This document shows positions 58,046 to 64,000 of a stretch of 64,000 nt of DNA, in pieces. A model generated the notes under the pieces. That model ran no database searches. It worked only from the letters and a program-made list of their open reading frames with translations, and was not told the origin of the DNA. Both the position numbers and the translations under genes were made by a program. The stretch is from Monocercomonoides exilis (Eukaryota; Preaxostyla; Oxymonadida; Polymastigidae). The DNA is taken from contig LSRY02000006.1 in assembly GCA_001643675.2 (NCBI GenBank), positions 746,501-810,500 of the forward strand, in the 5' to 3' direction. Position 1 is the stretch's first letter; each line of letters begins with the position of its first letter.

Positions 58046-59410
58046 TTAAAATTTGGTGGCAAAATACTTTTCACAATTGCTGCACCCCAGGTGGCAAATA
58101 ACCAAATCTTCGTATCCTTCTTCTTCCAGTTTTTCAACAACATTCTTTTTAAAGATTATAAATCTTTCCTTTTTTTTCAGTTCATCGTTATAACTTTTCA
58201 GATAAATTAAAAGATTTGACATAAATTTCAAATGACTTTGCACAAAAGCATCTTCAGACGGAAATTTGCATGACTCCTCCAGCATTGAATCAACAGTTTC
58301 GGTTGTAAAAACATCTTCCAAATAAAACGTCCAACGCGTTGTGGTCATTTCAACCATAATTTGTATGCATTGCTCCACAATATCTTTGTAATTGTTCCTG
58401 GCAAATTCAAATAACTGAATAATGCATGTAGCCAACCAATCGCATTCTTCTGAGGAAATGCATGCTTTTTTGATGACAAAATTGATCGTTGAGCACCATC
58501 TCTCGATTGCAATTGCTTCTTTATTGGATTTCAGTCCTGTTTCTTTTTTTTCCCAATTCACGCAACTTTCCAGTTCTTCAAGAGCATCTGTTGACTCCCT
58601 CACAAAATGCATTTCACCAATGATTGTATCTGAAAATCTCATGTCATCGTCTAATCTAAAGGCGAGTAACTGAAAGGCTGCTTGATAAGCAATAAGCGTC
58701 AAATAGCGACGATTTTGATGGCGATTAATTGTACCTTTCAAAGCACTCAGATTGACAGCTTTTCCATGTGGCTGTGCATAAATAACAGAATTATTCATTT
58801 AAAAGAGAAATATAAAAGCATACTTCAAAATGGTTATGGCGGCACATTGCCAATAAAGCCATTTCAACCTCATTTTGAGTTATATATTTACTTTTATCAA
58901 AAGCGGTTTGACTCAGATAGCTCATGCAGGAAATCATAGAATTTGCGTATAAATCTAATTTCGAATTGGTAAAAAGAATGCGACATATGCAAAGATCAGT
59001 CAGTAATGTTACGTTTTTAAAATTTCGTTTTTTGTCTTCATCGGCAATTAAAAAGTTGAATCTTTTACATAGGAGAGATTCGTTATAATCATCGCTATAA
59101 ATGTTTTGCAAAAAACTGCAATATCCAATACTCTTTAATAAGAAAATGGCATCATCATTGGATAGTTTCTTTTTCGCAATTAACCGATTAAGTTCATTAA
59201 ATGTTTTTTTGCTTATTATCAATTTAAGCTCTTCCTTATTCATGGTATCTGTCATTTCAATGATCTCGTCCATTTTCTTAAATTGCTCCTCTTCATTGAA
59301 ATATTCCAGTTGGGTTATCATTTCTTCAATAATAATCAAAATAGTTATTAGAAAAGCTTATTAAATGTTTCTATTTTTTTGTGCAAACTTGAAAAGCGTT
59401 CTGCCAACAT
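58046..59410 (-). CDS. Helical-repeat protein of unknown function, three exons
   Basis: Exons on the minus strand: 59410-59389, 59323-58825 and 58771-58046. The introns have donors GTTTG and GTATG and acceptors TTGAAG and GCACAG, and the phases agree. About 415 residues starting MLAERFSKMITQLEYF, with stop TAA at 58046-58048. The protein is mostly predicted amphipathic helix (IIQLFEFARNNYKDIVEQC; VQSHLKFMSNLLIYLKS; ALLAMCRHNHFE) and ends in a Cys pair motif HLGCSNCEKYF. It resembles an armadillo/HEAT-like fold but no family is recognised. If TAA were read through, the next TGA would be at 57974, giving a tail of 24 residues of which five would be TAA/TAG. Confidence 0.7.
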
Positions 59411-62400
59411 TATATTTTTTGTCTTGTTGTAATTACAGTAATAATTGATTGCTAGAATTTTCGAAAACGTTTGGATTGAAAGAATTTCATCAAAGGAGAT
59501 TCTATAACAAAATTGCAAGAAATAAATAAAAAGACAGACTTTGTTCGTTTTTTTAAACAGTTGCAACTGTTACTTGAATGTAATGGGTTGCAATCTACAT
59601 TTTGTGACAAATATCCGATATTAAATTAAAATAAATCTGATTTAGGTTTTCTTTTCCCCTTTCATTTGAATTATATCTTATGGTGAAATTCCAACTCAAT
59701 ACGAACTTTAAAGTTATTGAGTGAAATAAATATTGATGAAATTTGATGAAAAATCTTGTGTATTTCGTTTTTGCAACATTTTAACTTTTGGAAAAATAAA
59801 ATTATAGGTTAGACATTTTGCAACAAAAAGCAATTTTTTTCCGTGAATGGAAAAATGACTTTTTTTATGTTTTTAAAGGCAAGCGAATAAAAAAAGAATT
59901 TGAGAATTATTGGTTTCATTTTGTGGATGTCGTTAATTTGAAATATGAGAAATCATTCGTACTTCAAATATGATGAAACATCTGTTTCTTCTCAATAACG
60001 CCTGACCATTTACTTGTGTCAATGCGTTTCATTGAATTAATAAATTCCTCAACTTTTGATTTTTGAATTCTTTCAAGTTATAATGAATCTGTGGTGGAAG
60101 TTTCATTTTTTTCATTTTTTTTTTCAAACCGTGATCAATTTTATTGGACTGAAAAATGAAAGATGATGTTTGTAAGATTCTGATATGGGTAATTATTTTT
60201 GAAAACATAACTTTTTTCGGTGTTTTCATTTTTCAATGATTGTTAGTTTTTGGAAAGAGATTTTGCATTTTCAAGAAAAAAGCATCACAACAATTATAAA
60301 AACTATATTTATGATTCATAAAAGATGAAGACGTTTTTAACAAGCTTTTTCACTTTTCTGTGTTCTTTTGCTGATATTCAAAGGATTTTATTCATCCGAA
60401 ATTTTTGAATAAAATATTGCGATATCAATAACAATCACCCATATGATAAAAAAGTAATTTTTGTTACATACCTTTTTTAACGCTTCGACATTGAACGAAT
60501 TAAAAAATAGCTTCAAACAATTTTATGTGAGATTTTGAAAAAAAAGATAAAATGAATGTGTGTCGAAAAGCGTTGATAATTTTGAAAAATAAAAAAAAAT
60601 TGTTTGTGACAAATGGGTGATTATTTTCGAAATAACAACTATTTCGGAGTGCTTGTTATTTAATATGTTCTCTTCATTTTTTATTCATATTTTTCATTTT
60701 TATATTTTATACAAAACAATTGTGACAAAAGTTAAACCTGACATTGAAGAAATACATATAATTCTTTAATTTGTGTAATAATTTTTGAGTGCTCATGAAC
60801 GAGTATTCAAAACAAAAATCAGTTCTGTAATTTGTTTGTTGAATATACTTGAAGGAAAAAAAAACCATTTTTCAAAAATATTATAAAACAAAACAAATTT
60901 GTGAATTGATGAATTCAAAGGGGAAAAAATATTTTAAACATCAGAAAAAAGATAGAGCTGAAAAAACAAAACTTCAATAAATTACACAAATTATGTTAAT
61001 TGTGAAAACTACACTTTCGTGGCAAATCTTTCGATAACAAACAAAACATAACATTTGAATGTGAAAAAGACAAGAAAACTATTGTTGAAGTTTGGAAAAC
61101 TTACAGTCACGAAAGTGTGTGACTTTCGTCGCTTCACCTAAATTCAAAATTTTTCACAGAAATATTGAACCTTACAGAAAATTTGAAAAAAAAATTAATT
61201 AAAAAAACAAATGATTTTTTTATCATGTTTGATATTATTTTTGATGACATAAATGTTTGTTTCAAAACTTTTAGAAAAAATATCAATTCTGGATCAAATT
61301 ACTATTCCCTCCCACGAATCAACAAAAGTAAGAATATTATTGCATTATTAAGAAATATCTTCCATTCTTGTGAAATGGAGTGTGCCGGAACAAAAATTCT
61401 TATCAAGATATGAAATTTTTGTATCAATTGAATATTACACATTTGCGACTTTACAAAAAGAACGAGTCATGTATTGATAAAAAGAAATATTATTATTTTG
61501 CATTTCTTGCAAAAAAGATTATGTGTTGAAATTCTTTCTTTCTTTTTTTTTTTAATTCTAGTTTCAGAAAAAATTTTTTATTAATGAATCTTCACGTCGT
61601 GTAATATTTAAAAAAAAAACAAATCATCCGATAAGTGTGGCAGATATTTCTTCAAACTTTCGGAAAAATATGAAATGGAAAAAGAATTTTTGAAAATGCA
61701 AAATTCTCGAATAGGATTTTCATCACTTTTTCGAACAACATTCAAAGAAATTTGTGTTTGATTTTAAAATTGCTCAAATAAAATCATTAAGACAAACGGA
61801 AAAAAAAAACTGAATGTTTCAATTTGACAAAAATAATTTGAATAAAAATATTATTTTCTCACTAAAAAATACAATTTGACTGATCCTTGTTGAAATCATA
61901 TTTTCGTTCGAGTTTTGATCAAATTTTTAATCTCAATGGGATTATGGTAATAATTTTGTTTTAATGATAACAACATCATGTACATTAAGTGTTACATATT
62001 TCAACTCATTTTTTTCGAAACCCCATTGAGATTAAAATATTGATCAAAACTCGAACGAAAGTATGATTTCAAAAAGGATCAGCCATTTGATCAAAAAGTC
62101 AAATAGAAGCAAGATATTAAAAAAAAAGGATCAATCACATCTTTTAACTTCCTTTGTTCTTGACTTTGCGTTTAAAAAAAAATAATGGACAAAAATAAGC
62201 AAAGAGGATGAATGAAATGATAAAAATAATACATAAACATACTGATAATCTTTCGAATTAAAATTTAAAAAAAAAAAAAATGACAACGAGAAGATGCACA
62301 AAATGAAATTAAAAAAATGCAACTCACAAAAAAGAAATATACAAACTGATGAAGAAACACTAAAAATAAAAACTAAAATATAACATTTAACATTCATCAA

Positions 62401-62625
62401 AACATCTTAAAAAGATTAACATTTGTTTGTTTGCTTAACAAAAGTTCCATTTAAGAATGATCAAATTACTTCACGCAAAAAATCATTTTTTCTGGAACAA
62501 AACATTTAATAAAAGAAGATTTAAAAATAAAATTTCAATAATTAAATTGATAAAAGTTGAAACTCTTCAAAAATAAATAACTATACCAATCAAATATTAA
62601 CCTATGTTATTAATAATTATGTCTT
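59411..62625. other. Long AT-rich intergenic region
   Basis: About 3.2 kb of very AT-rich DNA. The only open frames (for example 61165-61413, plus) are Asn/Ile/Lys/Phe-rich and unconvincing. The foldback at 61872-62094 is the only structured feature found. No RNA gene was recognised. Confidence 0.5.
61872..62094. repeat. Foldback with 73-bp arms
   Basis: 61872-61945 and 62022-62094 are inverted copies with only a few mismatches. Both contain TGAAATCATA, TCGTTCGAGTTTTGATCAA and TTTAATCTCAATGGG, around a 76-bp AT loop. It could form a strong cruciform, or be a MITE or hairpin RNA source. Confidence 0.75.
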
Positions 62626-62690
62626 CTTCTTCTTCTTCTTTCTTTCTTTCTTTCTTTCTTTCTTCTTCTTCTTCTTCATCTTTAACTTCT
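62625..62690. repeat. CTT/CTTT microsatellite
   Basis: A run of TCTTCTTCT, then TTTCTTTC units, then TCTTCTTCT again, directly downstream of the stop codon of the minus-strand gene. Confidence 0.85.
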
Positions 62691-62691
62691 A

Positions 62692-64000
62692 TCAATGCTG
62701 CTGGTTCTGAATAATAATCAACGTTTTCTGCCCAGGGTTAAGTCGAATAGGCTGCACACCGCTCTGTCCTGTTTGCGCTGTTGCTTCAACAACTCCATCA
62801 GTCGCATTTCCAAAGGAGGAACCACGCAAATGATGTGAAGAAGAAGCAGAGGAAGAAGAAGCAGAAGGAGAAAAAGAGGAAGAGGAAGAGGAAGAGGAAG
62901 CATACGAATTTGAAATCTGCGATTGCTGAGACAAATCAACAGAGACAGAAGATGACGCAGAATTAGAAGCAGAAGAAGAAGCTGAAGCAGAAGAAGAAGA
63001 CATCCAACTAAGTGAAGGACTGTCTGTTTTGATCTGCGGAATGCTCAATGGATAGAAAGGAGTGGGGAAAGATGAGAATCCCGTGGAAGACCTGACATGA
63101 AACGGAGAAATTTGCTTGTCTCCCGATGGATATGCAGCAAGCGATGAGAAGTTGCACTGTGGTTGCAATTGATTCTGCAATGGCATCTGATTTTGCAACG
63201 GCATTTGCAACGGCATTTGCAACTGCATCTGTGATTGCATCTGTGTCTGCATTTGTGACTGCAATTGGAGCTGATCTGAAAGACTCCTCTTGTGCTGCAT
63301 AAGAGCAGGTGGCGGGCTGTCCATTGAGTTTGTTCCAAGCTTTGATGGCTGCGCCGACGGGGAAGGAGGAGGAGAAGGAGAGCGCATAACAGGAGAAGGC
63401 ATCATTCCAGAAGCAGAAGAAGAAGAGGAAGAAGAGCCAAACACAGGTGGAGCGAGAGAAGGTGGAGGAGATTCAGAAATGGCAGAGCAGCTGGCAGAAG
63501 AGCTGGCGTCAAAGCGGATGGACATGCTGGCAGTAGGATCAGTGGGAACAGGGGAAAGAGGTGGAGATGGGGAATGAGGAGCATCCAGGTGTGAATCATC
63601 GGGGAGTGGAGAGTCAGAGAGCTTGGAGATGGAATACGTGAGAGAAGAAGAAGAAGAAGAAGAAGAAGATGATGATGATGATGAGGAAGAAGAAGTACCA
63701 GAAGAAGAAGAAGAAGAAGAAGGAATAGCAGCATGAGAAGAAGACGCAGAATTCACAGAAGGAAACCCAGAAACTGCAGTCGAGCCCATCAGCGGAGCAG
63801 CCGGTAAGCCCAGAAGCCTTGCTGGGTCTCTATTAGCAGCCTCTCTCTTCTGCAGCGGCGGCATTCCTGGTGCAATGGTCGTGGTGGAGACACGAGACTG
63901 TTCTGAAGAATCGTCTGGATCGCCGCTCAGCTCCTGAGACAGTTTGAGTCTTCCTGACTGAGCCAGAGGAGGAAGAGAAGCCAGTGGGGCAAGAGGAGCA
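62692..64000 (-). CDS. Ser/Pro/Gln-rich disordered protein, C-terminal part (runs off window)
   Basis: The minus-strand frame is open from the window edge at 64000 to the TGA at 62692-62694, giving at least 435 residues. An ATG at 63862-63864 lies in frame, but coding-like sequence continues upstream of it (LKLSQELSGDPDDSSEQSR), so the gene very likely starts outside the window. The product is almost entirely low complexity: serine runs (about 63,640-63,730 and 62,840-62,900), Pro-rich blocks, and a MQ-repeat tract (QSQMQTQMQSQMQLQM) around 63,180-63,270 encoded by a CATTTGCAACGG-type repeat. A short ordered C-terminus (GQKTLIIIQNQQH) closes it. It could be a transcriptional regulator or a scaffold; no domain is visible in this part. 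Confidence 0.72.
   Translation of the reverse strand, partial: APLAPLASLPPLAQSGRLKLSQELSGDPDDSSEQSRVSTTTIAPGMPPLQKREAANRDPARLLGLPAAPLMGSTAVSGFPSVNSASSSHAAIPSSSSSSSGTSSSSSSSSSSSSSSSSSLTYSISKLSDSPLPDDSHLDAPHSPSPPLSPVPTDPTASMSIRFDASSSASCSAISESPPPSLAPPVFGSSSSSSSASGMMPSPVMRSPSPPPSPSAQPSKLGTNSMDSPPPALMQHKRSLSDQLQLQSQMQTQMQSQMQLQMPLQMPLQNQMPLQNQLQPQCNFSSLAAYPSGDKQISPFHVRSSTGFSSFPTPFYPLSIPQIKTDSPSLSWMSSSSASASSSASNSASSSVSVDLSQQSQISNSYASSSSSSSSFSPSASSSSASSSHHLRGSSFGNATDGVVEATAQTGQSGVQPIRLNPGQKTLIIIQNQQH

Overview
This is eukaryotic nuclear DNA from a protist. The intergenic sequence is very AT-rich. Many genes are split by short GT-AG introns whose donors usually read GTNTG (GTATG, GTTTG, GTGTG, GTCTG), while other genes are multi-kilobase single exons with a higher GC content. 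Very long membrane proteins with beta-helix ectodomains and a kinase-like cytosolic domain, many serine runs, a DIRS retrotransposon and a pogo-like transposase together suggest an oxymonad-type metamonad (Preaxostyla; relatives of Blattamonas, Monocercomonoides and Streblomastix). That assignment is inference; no marker gene was available to prove it. No rRNA, tRNA or CRISPR was recognised.

Layout. 1-7.8 kb: AT-rich, with one foldback, a pair of inverted terminal-repeat-like sequences (2257-2285 and 5511-5542) enclosing a broken beta-helix gene fragment, and weak coding stretches. 7.86-9.41 kb (minus): a GC-rich coiled-coil reading frame interrupted by four stop codons. 9.9-12.6 kb: a pogo/Tigger-type DDD transposase and two MITE-like elements. 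12.65-22.49 kb (plus): a giant (about 3,180 aa) coiled-coil, serine-rich, EF-hand protein. 22.68-24.18 kb: an armadillo-like protein in six exons. 24.33-26.02 kb: a SIP5/DA2-type RING ubiquitin ligase in five exons. 26.46-30.46 kb: the APC4 subunit of the anaphase-promoting complex in eight exons. 30.68-35.05 kb: a nearly complete DIRS-type tyrosine-recombinase retrotransposon (minus) with gag-like, RT/RNase H and recombinase frames, inverted termini and an internal complementary region. 36.06-44.89 kb (minus): a 2,944-aa receptor-like protein with tandem beta-helix modules, one membrane span and a C-terminal pseudokinase. 45.84-46.85 kb: a TA-flanked element with 41-bp inverted ends. 48.36-50.59 kb (minus): a shorter beta-helix membrane protein, transcribed divergently from a seven-exon coiled-coil gene (50.70-52.78 kb). 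53.10-57.20 kb: an OSCA/TMEM63 mechanosensitive channel. 58.05-59.41 kb (minus): a three-exon gene of unknown function. 62.69-64.00 kb (minus): the C-terminal part of a Ser/Gln-rich protein that runs off the window.

The genes do not form an obvious pathway. Two encode ubiquitin machinery (a RING ligase and APC4, adjacent and co-oriented), three loci belong to one beta-helix surface-protein family, and several are coiled-coil proteins. The most puzzling signal is that the DIRS frames (seven cases) and the 7.9-9.4 kb frame (three cases) are interrupted almost only by TAA/TAG, at places where Gln would fit. The large intact genes contain no in-frame TAA/TAG, and at least one gene appears to end with TAA. 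Decay by C-to-T change and a TAR=Gln code (known from Streblomastix) are both considered below; the sequence alone does not settle it.
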